NCBI RefSeq assembly: GCF_000699445.3
Contig: NC_067201.1
Coordinates: forward strand, 11,401,501-11,465,500
DNA length: 64,000 nucleotides
Source: Schistosoma haematobium
Lineage: Eukaryota; Platyhelminthes; Trematoda; Strigeidida; Schistosomatidae
Direction: 5' to 3'
Shown: positions 47,031-59,000 of the stretch, piece after piece
Layout: each line of letters opens with the position of its first letter
Position numbering within the stretch: position 1 is the first letter of the stretch
Translations under genes and position numbers: made by a program
Notes under the pieces: generated by a model
Told to the model about the DNA's origin: nothing
Databases searched by the model: none
Seen by the model: only the letters and a program-made list of their open reading frames with translations

Positions 47031-47620
47031 TAAATTGCAAGGGCTTATATATAAGTAGACTAACCCCCTATTCCTTATACTGAAGATTACAACAGCGCGG
47101 AAACCTTAGGGAGAAAAGACAAGGAAGCCTACTGCCTTCAAAGCACACATCTGATTATTTGAACCTCGTCTTGGAAAAGTGCTCAAACAAGGGGCATTAA
47201 CAAGATTTTACGCATCAGCATTCTTACCTAAAACCTACTTATACACGTTTCAAATTATCACTGACGCGCAACAAATAAAATATTTCTAGGTTTTCGTAAC
47301 CGAATGTAATAATTATTATATTACTACGAATTTAGATCCATAGTAAAAAAAGCCCATTACCTGCTAATATGTGGATGAGACTAGTACCTTCGTGAATTCA
47401 GACTACAACACTACTTAGTTCTACAACGTCTAGTTCTAGTTTGAGGAGCTTACAAGAGAATGTTGATTTTCATACACACTCTTCGGTACCCGAAACGGAC
47501 ACTTCATCCACAGGACGTTTGAGATCCCTCAACAATAAAAATAGAGAATAGCCGGGGGTTAAAATCATGAGCATATATTATTCAAGTATTCAAATAGAAA
47601 ACCAAATATATAAAAATGAA
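47031..47620. other. Unassigned sequence 3' of OST4
   Basis: No gene recognised. Mildly GC-richer islands near 47090-47230 and 47470-47560. Confidence 0.35.
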
Positions 47621-47624
47621 GGCA

Positions 47625-47783
47625 TTATGATGACATAGAATCAGCCTCAGCACCTTTGATTTTGCGTTTGTTCAGCTTTGGCGTTTTTTGATTAGCTATA
47701 ACATAATGATAAAGGACCACTAACAGAAAGAGGACAGAGCCAGCCAAATTTGCAAATACCGTCAACTGTACGTCCGTAATCAT
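47625..47783 (-). CDS. OST4: OST4, oligosaccharyltransferase subunit 4
   Basis: 52 aa from ATG 47783-47781 to TAA 47627-47625, no intron. It starts [20 protein letters not shown] and continues [24 protein letters not shown].(I/V)FAN and the [11 protein letters not shown] membrane helix (residues about 5-28) are the hallmark of animal and yeast OST4, which is usually 36-40 aa. Here a basic and then acidic-serine C-terminal tail of about 15 residues is added ([14 protein letters not shown]). OST4 is a single-pass ER membrane subunit that stabilises STT3-containing oligosaccharyltransferase for N-glycosylation. The frame is open for 19 codons upstream, but the ATG chosen matches the family start exactly. 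No frameshift despite the repeat-rich setting, so it is probably functional. Confidence 0.93.
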   Translation of the reverse strand: MITDVQLTVFANLAGSVLFLLVVLYHYVIANQKTPKLNKRKIKGAEADSMSS

Positions 47784-48440
47784 AGCTAGTAACCGAAGTA
47801 CCGCTTTACACGTTACAACCTCTAATAATTCAATTCCCAATAACTGATATCTTTATGATCAGCTTGCATAAACCGAGTGTTGTTTTCCACTTGCTTCCTA
47901 TTGCCTTGAAATAACTCTACATCTCTGAAAATTTATGATGAACAATAATACAGTCACTTAACTAAACCAGCCTAAATCAATTTGGTTCTTGTTTCTGTTT
48001 GCGTGTCTAATAATCTAAGCGAGTGTTTTTGTCTTAGGATAGTAGGGTCATAAAAATCAGTGGCCATTGGATAAGTGGGCAGGTTGCTGGTTTGTTGCAA
48101 AATAACGAATGTCAAAGAAGTCTCAATTATTAGAGCTAAGAAAAGAGGATCGTTTGATGTAAATTAACCAAGCGGATAGTGCGAACAGACAGAGCTGTTC
48201 AAATGACAGGTAAATAGGGATGACGAGGAGATAGACGGAAACAATTCGATGTACTGTGAACTATGTTTGAATGAATAAATGACTGTTGTCTTTAGTCGCG
48301 AAGCAATATCGTATGTCCTCAGTTACGTTAGTCTTACCGGCCCGTAGTTTGTTTTTCACTTTATGGGTTTAATAATTTATAGTCAGTTAATTTATGTTAC
48401 ATTTCTGTTCAAATGAAGCAATAATTATGACGCTCCTTTA
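47784..48440. other. 5' flank of OST4
   Basis: Mostly AT-rich; no TATA box chosen with confidence. The SR2 3' end begins at about 48443. Confidence 0.4.
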
Positions 48441-48622
48441 TTACACTTACATATGCCTGTTATCCCGGGTGGGGGATCATATTTCGCTCACCGACATTTT
48501 CTATCCGACTCTGTCCTGGACGATCTATTTAAGTTTCTACTCATCCTATTCATGTCTATTAGAGATTTCCATCGTGAAAATTAGAACAACACATATAAGC
48601 GAACAATTGTTTTCAGTTAGAC

Positions 48623-48943
48623 TGAAGATGCAACAGGTTTTCGGAGTTTGACAACGCTTTAAACAGTAACACATAATATGAATCGTACACACCAAGTGAA
48701 ATCAAAAGACAGAAGCGATGAGGTTCGAAGATATATTAGATAGGCTATCAATATATCGAGAATCGTCTGATCTAATCTGGCTAGCGATTGCAGTAGATAT
48801 TGAGCACAGCGTTCCCACTCGTGATCTGGTGCGGATGCATGACCGGGCGCCTTCAGCTAGGTGAGTCCATTAAAACATGTGGTTAGCATCCAATGTCGAA
48901 AACTTACAGAGCTATTTATTTTGGGGATTTAGTCACCGCTACA
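48623..48943 (+). mobile_element. 320-bp TG...CA unit, copy 1
   Basis: 321 bp starting TGAAGATGCAACAGGTTTTC and ending CACCGCTACA. It is flanked by AGAC (48619-48622) and AGAT (48944-48947), a 4-bp target duplication with one change. The empty site is preserved in the inverted PLE arm near 50657-50676 (GATGACAATCTAACTTGAAA). Confidence 0.75.
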
Positions 48944-48947
48944 AGAT

Positions 48948-49149
48948 CGTCATCAGGCTTTACTCGAATATACATGAATATTTATACAAAAATGTTAAAC
49001 CAATCAAGGCAATATTGGTCAATAATCACAATGAAATAGAATAGGTCATCACACATAATAAGTAAAAAATACAAGTTGATGTTAGGAAGACAGGTGTACT
49101 GATAGTAATAAGAATAATAAAATACGATAACAAAAAAGTCTTATCAATA
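48948..49149 (-). repeat. PLE 3' non-coding arm, inverted partner of 50463-50666
   Basis: Nearly perfect reverse complement of 50463-50666 over about 200 bp (for example GACAGGTGTACTGATAGTAA). The arms differ at few positions, so the insertion is fairly recent. Confidence 0.85.
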
Positions 49150-49399
49150 GTTAAACGTAAGAAATAGAAGGTTAAACGTGGGTAAATGGACTTTGAATAG
49201 TCATCAAAATACACTAAAATTATCACGTAATAAGAAGTGTGTAAATGATTAGATAGTGAAGAATGCAAACGGAAAGAGGCGGAAAATTGCAAACATATAA
49301 TGGATGCAAAGATAAGGTTAATGATAACAAAAACGGAATAAAATAAATAAGTACTAATAATAAAATAATAATTAAAAAATCGTTGGTTAAGTTATAACT

Positions 49400-50196
49400 G
49401 GCCATGGAAGGAATAGGGGGTTGTGAATTTCTTCTGTACACACAAATTGGGGTTATATGTACGAATTCCTATGGCTTTAGCTATATGTCGAAGGCGGGAA
49501 CGAACTCCGTTGGGAAATGATGTAGGTATACGATAGATCACTCGAAATGATTTCGATTCATCTACAGCATAACCGCTGTCAATAAGATGTGCCAACATAG
49601 AACTGCGCATTGTTTTTATCTGGCCCTTTCTAAACCAAGCTGGTAGATGTTCACTCATTCGTTGTGATGATGTCACAGGTATTCAGTGTTTGACAACGCT
49701 TCTACCAGTAACACCTAATGTATTTCGTTCCCACCCAGAGAAATCAAAAGACAGAGTCGAGGAGATCGGAAGAGTATATTTGGCGATGACCAATATATCG
49801 GAATTCTCTGATCTAATCTGGCTAGCGGTTGCGGTTGATGTTGAGCACGGCGTTACCACACGTGATCTGGTGCGGATGCATGACCGAGCGCCTTTAGCTA
49901 GATGAGTCCACTAAAACATTTGGTCAGTATCCAATGTCGAAGACTTAGAGCTATTTATTTTGGGGATTTATCTACCGCTACAGTTGCTTAAGTTGCCTGG
50001 TAGTACGCCCGATATAGCTATGTCCACAAGAGCAGCTGAATTCGTATATGCACATTGAGGAGGTCAACTCAGTTAACGTATCCTTCGTTTGCGTAGATAT
50101 CGCTGGTCGACAAGAGAAAGTCAACGCAAGATTGGCTGCGTAGAATGTCCTGGTGATTACTTTCGTCAACCTATATTTCAGAGTAACACTAGCCAC
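49400..50196 (-). pseudogene. PLE GIY-YIG endonuclease, interrupted
   Basis: The first half (50196-49987) contains LTFSCRPAISTQTKDTLTEL, SMCIYEFSCSCGHSYIGRTT, RQLK: a C-Y-E-F...C-C..SYIG.T.R block typical of the PLE GIY-YIG domain with its Cys zinc ligands. The second half (49676-49400) continues QRMSEHLPAWFRKGQ, SSMLAHLIDSGYAVDESKSF, RVIYRIPTSFPNGVRSRL, HIAKAIGIRTYNPNLCVQ. Removing 49665-49982 and one GTTG restores the frame exactly (RQLK-QRMSEHLPAW). Only this insertion breaks the domain. Confidence 0.85.
49665..49982 (+). mobile_element. 320-bp TG...CA unit, copy 2, inside the GIY-YIG domain
   Basis: 318 bp from TGATGATGTCACAGGTATTC to TACCGCTACA, flanked by perfect GTTG (49661-49664 and 49983-49986). 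Same orientation as copy 1 and about 80 percent alike. TG...CA ends with 4-bp duplications fit a solo LTR, but both copies keep an open stretch (SDLIWLAVAVDVEHGVTTRD, LVRMHDRAP) whose differences are partly synonymous. Confidence 0.8.
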
Positions 50197-50462
50197 ATTC
50201 CCGCTGAATTGTATTTACATGAATAAAGGTTTCTTACGAACAGTCGAAATCTCTGACTTCTTTATTATATCATACATGTACTTCTTAATGAAAGCACTGG
50301 GGTAGCCGATCTATGTCAGTCAGTTGTTTATGAATTCAAGCCCCTGACTTAGGGTGTTTACTGTGCAGATCTTTTTAGCTCTACTAGTGAGACATCTAAC
50401 CAAATTTCTTTTGTAGCGGATAGGTGTGAAACTGCAGGAGTATATTGGCAGTCAACTTTTAG

Positions 50463-50700
50463 CTATTGATAAGATTTTGTTATCGTATTTTATTATTCTT
50501 ATTACTATCAGTACACCTGTCTTCCTAACATCAACTTGTATTTTTTACTTATTATGTGTGATGACCTATTCTATTTCATTGTGATTATTGACCAATATTG
50601 CCTTGATTGGTTTAACATTTTTGTATAAATATTCATGTATATTCGAGTAAAGCCTGATGACAATCTAACTTGAAACAATTGTTCGCTTATATGTGTTGTT
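50463..50700 (+). repeat. Inverted PLE terminal arm
   Basis: The plus-strand copy of the PLE 3' non-coding region plus the terminal inverted repeat, lacking the 320-bp unit found in the other arm. It is therefore the empty-site control for that insertion. Confidence 0.8.
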
Positions 50701-50712
50701 CTATTCATGTCT

Positions 50713-52785
50713 GCCTGCAATTATCGACTTAGTGTATTCTTCGGTCTTCCTTTTTCCCGTTACTCTTCAGGATTCCAGGTAAGCGTTTTTCTAGTGATGC
50801 AGTCTGATAATTTCCTCAATGTGTGTCCTATCCATCTCCAACACCTTTCCTTAATTTCCTCTTCAGCTGGAACCTGGTCTGTTCTACCCCACCGCAGATT
50901 GTTACTGATAGTATCCGGCCAAATGAAATTCAGTATCTTATGTAAACAACTGTTTATCGATACTTGTAACTTATTCAAGGTGTTTGTAGTAGCTCTCGAA
51001 GTTTCAGCTCCGTACAGTATAACTGTCTTGACCTTCGTATTGAAGATTCTGGCTTTGATACTGGTTGAAAGTTGCTTTCAATTCTATATGTCCTTCAATT
51101 GTAGGAATGAAGCCCTTGCTTTGACAACCATCGACTTTACATTTGCATCATATCACCCTAGCTAGTGGACGATGCTTCCCAGGTACGTGAAACATTCCAA
51201 ATAATCCAGAGATTCTTCATCAAGTGTAATTGGGTTTTAACCTTTGTGCATGTAAAGGCCCACTGATGATGAGGCTTTTACCGTATTGATTGCCTTGACT
51301 TGCACTTAATTGTATGTATGAGATAGAAGAGTCAGGCCATCCGCGAAGTCCAAATGTTCCGATTGATTCTGAGCTGTACATTGTAATTCGTGCTCTACAT
51401 CGAATGCGGAATTCTTCATAATCCAGTCAACCACCAGAAGAAAGAAAAAGGAAGAGTGTAGGCAGCGTTCTACTGTTCTCAATCGGAATGCATATGTCAG
51501 CTGTCCTCAATGCACCACTTTGCATTGTAGCCCGTCATATGAATACCGTATGACGTTGGCGATCTTCTCACGTACACCATGGTGTCGACGAAGGTTCCCC
51601 AAAGTCATACTACACTCAATATCATATGCTTTCACATAGTCAATGAAGTTGATTTACAGTGATCAGTCCCATTCATTTGATTGCTCAACGATGATCAACA
51701 GTGTTGTGATTTAGTCTGTGCGCGACCGTTGCTTACGGAATCCCAACTGTTGATCTCGAAGTTGGGTGTCTACTGCGTCTCTCACCCGGTTTAGCAACAC
51801 TTTCTTGAGAACACTTCCTGGTACTGACAGTAATATGTGGCCCTGTAGTTATCACATTTGCTCACATCTCCCATACTTATTTCTTGATGAGTTCTCTATC
51901 TATTCAGTCTGTTGGAACATGTTCCTCGTCCAATATCTTCATAAATAGGACATGAATAATAATAATAATAATAATAATGAAGCATGTTTGCTGTTACTTC
52001 TATGTCTGACTTCCATGTTTCAGTTTGTATATACTGAACAGGTTACACTGCGTTCACAAATTGAATTGTCTCATGGCCATCCGAATTCCCTCGGTTGTTG
52101 CTTGAGCGACAGCACTGAGAAGAACTGTACGTACTGTTAACATGTCCATGGGATACAGTGTGGTTGATAAGTTCAGGAGTTCCTCGAAGTGTTCCACCAA
52201 TCCGTTACTCCTTTCTTGAATCTCAGTCATTGTCATGCCTTCCTTATACTTGTCCCGTCTCTCTGGTTTACAATATTTCTCTGTCAGTTTCTTCTTTGTG
52301 TCATATAGTTGTTTCATATTTCCTTCTCTTGCTGCTTTTACGGCCGTCATTGCTAGCTCATCCACGTATTTCTGCTTGTCAGTTCTAATGCTCTTCTTCA
52401 CTGACTTGTTTACTCTTCTGTATTCTGCTTGTATTTTGACTTCCTTTGTTCCTGTTCGGTCGTTGTTCACTGCAGTGTTTGTTCTCTCTTTGCTGAAATT
52501 TTTGGCGTTTAGATCGAGATCCACTCCTCACGATGGTTTTGTTGCAGCCTAGACTTTTCTGACCAGTTGAATGTAGGGTTTTCGGTTCCTTTGCTTTGGC
52601 TTTTTCTCGGTTATGAGGACCTTATAAGGCTTGCAACCTGTTGTTCTGAGCTAACTCAGATTCTTCTGTTCGTGAATATCATGAAGCGTAGCTTTATTAA
52701 ATCTTCCCAATGAAAATTCTCTAGTTCTCCAGTAAGTCTTTAGTTTTAGTTTCATCTTGACAACCGCCGCCATCTATGTGTACTA
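50713..52785 (-). pseudogene. SR2-like ORF, endonuclease-RT linker to thumb, broken
   Basis: The best frame is 52524-52054 (NAKNFSKERTNTAVNNDRTG, KSIRTDKQKYVDELAMTAVK, AAREGNMKQLYDTKKKLTEK, MTEIQERSNGLVEHFEELLN), the RTE linker before RT. The RT core around 51800-51200 is badly decayed. From 51165 to 50713 come the C-terminal [35 protein letters not shown] and [20 protein letters not shown]. An (AAT)n run at 51955-51978 interrupts it. Confidence 0.85.
51955..51978. repeat. (AAT)n microsatellite within SR2
   Basis: Eight triplets inserted in the RT region of the LINE. Confidence 0.85.
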
Positions 52786-52790
52786 ATTTG

Positions 52791-54126
52791 ATCTCATGGT
52801 AAATAAGAAAGAAATAATGAAGATCTTTGTTAATGTGAAGTTTGTTTTGTAGACTGCATAGTTTGTTCAACAAGATTTGATTGCTCTTCTGAACATCATC
52901 ATCAGCATAACCATCAGGTCAAAGTGAAGTCTTAGAATCTATCCATATGGAATTCACAAACTATCCTGCTGACCTCGATCTTTGTGGGTTACGTTTGAAG
53001 TTTAACCTGTCACTGTCTACCTCTTTATCTTGTTTGGATCTTTCTGTGGTTACTAGTGAAACGTTTTGCGTAAAATCAATCAATACAAGTAAAATTTACA
53101 GTTTACTGGATCATATCATTCTAGGAATCAGACGATCATATCGTTTATACTACAGCTTAAGACGCGGCATTAAAAATGAAATTTCGGTAACCAGTGACAT
53201 CATAACTTCGTGACCGACGTACTGTTAATTCAACTAACCATAAACTAGAGGTGCAGCCTATACAAACTCATTCTCACAATTCGCAGAGTGCTAAATACTT
53301 ATACTTTGCTTATAAATACAACAATAATGATCGCAGTGATACTGTTAGGACGCACATTGTTCGGGGAATTCATTTGCACACACATGCTAGTGATCGTCAA
53401 AACAGACCACGGTTATTCGATTATGACTGTGAGGATCGATAACTTCAGTTCTTTATTAGTGGTATTGAAGCGCCGTCCGCGTCTATTTCAGGGATGTTCG
53501 CTGTTAATATCCGCCAGTAAATTACATTTTTGTGTAATTATTTCATAGTTCATTTTTCACCTTGCGAACGTTCGATATTTTATTTCAGTATCAACGATAG
53601 TCTCATTCAATTTTGACAGGAAGAAGCTGGTGAATTTCAGATCTACTTAGTGACTGCTTTCTCTTAAAGTTTTATAGCATAATTTATATGAAATTAAGTC
53701 ATTACAATTCTACATTCTCCTCATCGTACTCTCATGTTGACTGCTTACTGATATAAACTGAGTTATGACATGCGTTGTTTGAGTTGATGACACATGTTTG
53801 GCCCTTCTAGCCTGATGTAATGATTGTGATACAAAATCGCCTTCATCTCAGTGATTTCAAAAGGCGTAAGTGATTTGTTGAAGTCGATTCATTTTTTCAT
53901 TTATTAAAGCAGAATGACCTGCGTGATCACATTTATGCGGAACAAACTGTGAGTCGACCCAGATTTTCTTAGCTGTTGATAAAATCATAATATTTACCTA
54001 ACGCAGTACCTAATTAATTAATCAATCAAACACTTGCTATTTTTAAATTGTTACTTGAAACGTTCAGTTCTATGACAGTAACTAATTATTTCGTTTCTTT
54101 TGTTTATTCTATCATATCGAACAAAT
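52791..54126. other. Unassigned sequence
   Basis: A frame at 52947-53213 (YPADLDLCGLRLKFNLSLST) has no recognised homologue. The rest is AT-rich. Confidence 0.35.
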
Positions 54127-54130
54127 ATTT

Positions 54131-54433
54131 GAGCAGAATAACATAAACTCATTTTATTGCATTATCTTCTCATCAGCTGCTTAATTTATGTCAAATACTT
54201 CACTATATTATCAACTAATTACCATATCTGATCATACAGAATGTGCCACACATTACATTTACTAACAGTACTCATTATATGTCTTCACTCCCACTTCTCC
54301 ACTATGAAAATGCAAAACCATTTTCTTTATTAAAATAATGTAATCTTTACGACAATCTTAATTTCAAATTTTATAGGTTTTAAGCAGTTGATGAGAACAT
54401 AATGCAGAAGAATGAGTTCGTGTTATTTTGCTC
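54131..54433. mobile_element. MITE-like element with 53-bp terminal inverted repeats
   Basis: The arms 54131-54183 (GAGCAGAATAACATAAAC...) and 54381-54433 are reverse complements with about 8 differences in 53. The interior is about 200 bp and non-coding. ATTT/AAAT may extend the arms outward. A solo arm is at 6214-6266. No transposase is nearby. Confidence 0.7.
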
Positions 54434-56070
54434 AAATCGTCATTCTTTCTCTACTCAACAGCTATTTTATGTAGATCAACACAGATCATTACTGAATGAG
54501 TAAACCAACTTAACTGTAACTGAATGCTGAGGAGATCCAAGAGGAACTTTAGTCTTCAATAATGTACTCACTGTCGGACAAGCTCAGTTCTTTTGAACAT
54601 GGATTTCGCTGTTTTTCTAGGCACTAATATTCATATGAATATTGGAATGGATTCTTCATCACTACTATTACACACCTTTTGTCAGGCTGAATTTCTCGAT
54701 TCTAATTTCTACGGAAAATTCTGATAAATGATATCAACAATCAGTTCAATGAATCTAATCAATAGGGTATTTTCTATCTACCAGTTATTGAAAGTGGCTA
54801 CGAAATGTACCAGCGTCACTTAACAGTGTTAAAAACATTATGTGTAGAACTATGATGCCGGATATTGAGTTCTATGATAAAGTAATACGAAATGTAGAAA
54901 TGTTAAAGGAAATAAAATAATCAAGTGCTGTTTTCTTTCTGAATCGAAATGTACTCGTATTTCGCAGTCAGAAGCCATAATTGATGAAACTCAGTTTCCT
55001 TATGCTAATTTGAAATATCAATAAATAATATTCTGGTCATATTGTAGGTTATTATGTTTGTATTCCTAGTACACAACTATTGGATTTCTGTTCATAATAC
55101 ATATTCTTGTTGCATAATTAATAGGTCACCAGGTTATCATAGACGTATTCCATCAAACAAAAGTTTCGAATTAACTCACTGACTAGTGTAACACGACATT
55201 CTGTTCTTTATATCTAAGCAGTTTGTTACTTACTGTATTCTCTACTGAAACTAATTTTTCGCGCATTAATTTCATTCTTCATTTTATTGTGTTATGAGGT
55301 CAGGTACGTCTGTATACAAACTACTCCTGCTTTGAAAATAATATAGTGTAGTCTGGTTACTGACTACTGTTCTAAAGAGCAAGGCGGAAAAATAATTACG
55401 GAATCGTTGACCGAAACAGACTTGACCGTTAACTTAAGGTTGCCAGTGCCGTTCTGACGCACAGCTCACCAACTCAGTTGATCAAGTCAATCGAGATTCT
55501 GATTGATGAGTTTTCAAATGATATTAATCAGTAATCATCAATAATAACGATTATCTATCCTATCAGTAATAAGTAGAGCAGTAGATGTCATTCATCTCAC
55601 AATCATTCCATAATGAAATAAAATGACAAATGAAAGCAAACTTATGGTTTATTATATCGGTTTATTATATTTCATACAAATATCCGGTTATTCATTCGAA
55701 TATTGTTTTATGCAATTAAGTAAAATGATGCTTGCATGTACTTAAATGATAAATCTGCATATTTTCAAACGAGACGTTTGTCAGTCGTGGTAGAATCTTG
55801 AAATTCAACAGCAATTTAAATTGATGACGGATTTGTAGACAGATATATGAGTGTATAAATAACACAATAACGAGTTGACGACGAATTATTACGTTTTGTT
55901 GAGCGATCGATCAACAAACAACAAAATCATCTATTCAGACAACTAAGAAAACTGAAGACACCAAAAACATGAACAAAAGTGAAATACTGAGGCAAAATAC
56001 CAAACACCAATATCCCGAAAGACATTTACGATCCAAAGTGGTATGAAATATCAGTTGTTCTACGATTGAT
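54434..56070. other. 3' flank of the CAP gene
   Basis: AT-rich, no gene recognised. Confidence 0.4.
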
Positions 56071-56073
56071 AAC

Positions 56074-59000
56074 TTATACAGTCCTATACGGTCTTTGTCC
56101 AAATACGTCGCCTCTGAAATCGGGTAAGAAAGATTGAAAGTTAGTTAACTGATCTACAAGTGTGTTTCAGTTCCACCACCGGGGTCGAAACATCATTATG
56201 TGTTCAAATTAACCTCATTCGAACCAACCGTTGTTGACGATATTGTTGAGTAAAAGTGAATTACAATAATAAATTTAAACGAAGTTATATTAATCATGTA
56301 ACAGATAAATTATTGACAAAGTGAAAAATTCCTTCTGACGTTCATCTGACATAATTTGATTCCCATCAAAAGTAAAAGTCGTACCCACAGGATTCGGATT
56401 TGTGTAGTAGTTTTATTCATGATCAATGGTAATCCTAACTCTAGCACTTGTCAATCAGTTACGAAATTCCAGTTGAAGCTGTTCAAATGTGACTACGTTG
56501 ACTTAATCAGTCACTATTGCCGAACAGCATACAAAAATAATATTCCTAGATATAATTAGTATTTAAAACCATGTTAATTGCAAAAACTGATATATAGAAG
56601 CCTTATATTCAAAAGATCTAACTAAAATTCATCAAGATGAATCGAACTGATCATGATGTTTACTCACCCAGGACCATAATTGCAGACAATCACGAGCTTA
56701 GTTTTGAAATTCCGGCAATTTGTGACACCACATCCAACATCGGTAGTATTTTCCCAAACAAGCTGGAATGAACGAGGAAATGCTTGTAGGTAATAGAAGA
56801 GAGTGAAGTTTGTGTGAGCACAGTTCACAATCAACTAACTAATAACAAGTCGTACGAAATTGAATTGATTGATCAATGGAATGACGATAGGCACGGTACA
56901 ATCATTAAACTGTCAGTCAGTTAATCAACCAGCTTATCAGTTACTTAGCTAATCACTCCGCAGTTTACTTTATACATATTTCGACGTTTTTTTAATAAAC
57001 TGATACATCATGGCAAACGTTAAGATTCATCGGATCGAACGTTTCACTTCTATCTAAACTGTACTCATTGGTGCTAAAAACCGCAACCAGTGATAAACTG
57101 GATCATTCGAAAAAATGAAGGCTTATTAGTACTAGTCCACCACTAATGGGAAATGTGGCTATGATTAAAAACCCTACATATCTCGACATAACTGTACGAA
57201 CGAACATTTTGACTGGACCACGTTTAGATGAGGTAGTGAACTAATTATGAATGCCACAATCCAACGTGCAGCTTCTTTCATCAAAACAAAGTGAAGTAAG
57301 ACAATATCATTTAAAATATAATTCAAGAGTTGACTCGCACGCTTAAATAGACAAACATGTTGCACGTAAACGTTGAGTAAGAAAACCACCATTTGGAAGT
57401 AATAATACAACCACACTAATTATCATGTGTATCAGCATTCATAAGCATGAATATGAATCACCAGCATACATTTGGAATCAGTAGCTAACGCGATTGTCAA
57501 GGTATGTAACAAGTGTGGTTGATGTAAGGCGGTGAAAAAGACAACTGTTATATCATTTGAAGGTTGACTTGCATAGCTGAAATAGACAAACATGGAGAAC
57601 AGTTTTTGTCAATCACCAATTACTTTGAAAATATGTGAAATCCACAGGCTGATTTTACACTCTTGTTCATATAACACCCCACATGTATTCATTCTTGCAG
57701 TTTGTAAATAAAAGCGCACAGGGATAAGGACGCGGTTCATTGTGTCAAATGTTGATTGCTCGAATACTCGAACAGTAAATATGCCTGCAAAACTCAGCTT
57801 TCATGTTTGTCTGCTTTATTGCATTTTCAAATTGTGATCAGTCAGTACCAGTATGATTTTTGCCGAAATGTGTGGCCATCAGCCCATCATTTCTGATTAT
57901 AAAATATGATCACCATTCAACTTTGTATTTTTTGGCAGATTATTTGTCTCTGTAACGCTAAGAATTAACTTGAGATTACTCATAAGCCCGAATATCAACT
58001 GTGTTTTGCAAATGTATATTGTTAAGTAATAATTTAATTAACTTCCACACGTCGAGCAATCAAAATGGATGGTAAGTGAGTGAGAAGTACCAACCAATAT
58101 ATTAGTAGAACCATTGATTGTTTGCGTTTAAAGCCGATGAGAGAATAAACAGAGGTTAGTATCCAGACACGCGCCCATTGAAACTGACACATTCTTATAC
58201 ATAGTTGATCAATGGTTCTAATTCAAGTAGACATGTAATAAAAATAAAATGAGCAATTCTTCACCCCATTTATGTGACGCGATAGAAGAGATCATAAACA
58301 TGAAACGTTAAGAAAGGCTTATTATAATCTCTTGGTTCAACAAAAATACTTTACTTGCGTTCTAATACTTACTTGAGGATAATTTCCGCACGTAGTCGAA
58401 CTACATTTGTTCGTAGTGAAGTTATAATACGCGACTTCACTGAACCATAATTGTACCGCCCTTCATATATATTCAAACATAAAAATCGAATAAAACTCAA
58501 ACCTTTAATGTTGGGACAAACGTTAATTTATTAATGCAGTAATATCTGAAACATTAATTTATCAAAAGAAACGTTGGATAAAACTGGTTAATATCACTAA
58601 AACACAAAGTTTCGTTGTCAGGTAAAAATATATTATCTAGTGGATAATTATTTCCAAGTTGTGCAAATGTTTGCAACTTCGTGGTTTTCCATAGATCTGC
58701 TTGTTATTTTTCGAGGAGTGTCTCTACATCTTGAAATGCAATCCATCCTGTCGCTGCATCCATTAGGCCTCCTATAAGTTCAGTTAACTCGTGTTACTCT
58801 GAGAAGGTGAATAAAAACGTTCTACGAATGCACTTTTAATGCTTGCAAATCTATAATCCTCCTAAAATCACATATTATGGACGATAGATCAAACTCACCT
58901 TTCTACCTTGTATGCACCAGCCCATGTCTGTCCAACATATTGAAATCCCTGTATTCTCCGTTCATCATTCTTATCGTGTTCACTTTTACACTGATCGGAT

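Larger units (their letters stand above)
48558..50700 (-). mobile_element. Penelope-like element nested in SR2, 12-bp target duplication
   Basis: The insert ends in inverted repeats AACAACACATATAAGCGAAC... (48585-48609) and its complement (50676-50700), with 27 extra bases at the left end. It holds a GIY-YIG domain on the minus strand, a 3' non-coding part (about 49400-48944) and an inverted second copy of that 3' part at 50463-50700. PLEs are known for inverted terminal partial copies. Two 320-bp foreign units (48623-48943 and 49665-49982) have inserted into it. Confidence 0.8.
48443..52790 (-). mobile_element. SR2-like (RTE) LINE split by a nested PLE
   Basis: Minus-strand element in two parts: 52790-50701 (from the endonuclease-RT linker to near the C-terminus) and 48557-48443 (the last C-terminal codons, ending TAACAGGCATATGTAAGTG). 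The 12-bp sequence CTATTCATGTCT occurs at 50701-50712 and 48546-48557, and removing one copy with the PLE between restores the reading ADMNRM. It is 5'-truncated near the end of the endonuclease (VVKMKLKLKTYWRTREFSL near 52750). Confidence 0.85.

Noticed and set aside
49665..49982. Reading the 318-bp interruption of the GIY-YIG domain as an intron
   Set aside because: It lacks GT...AG ends in frame, is flanked by a GTTG duplication, and recurs elsewhere in the same element with its own duplication.
58705..58771. Possible third exon of the CAP gene (GLMDAATGWIAFQDVETLLE)
   Set aside because: Frame does not fit the exon 2 phase and it runs into a stop. The exon at 58460-58373 joins in phase and carries the expected WFSEV...CGNYPQ sequence.
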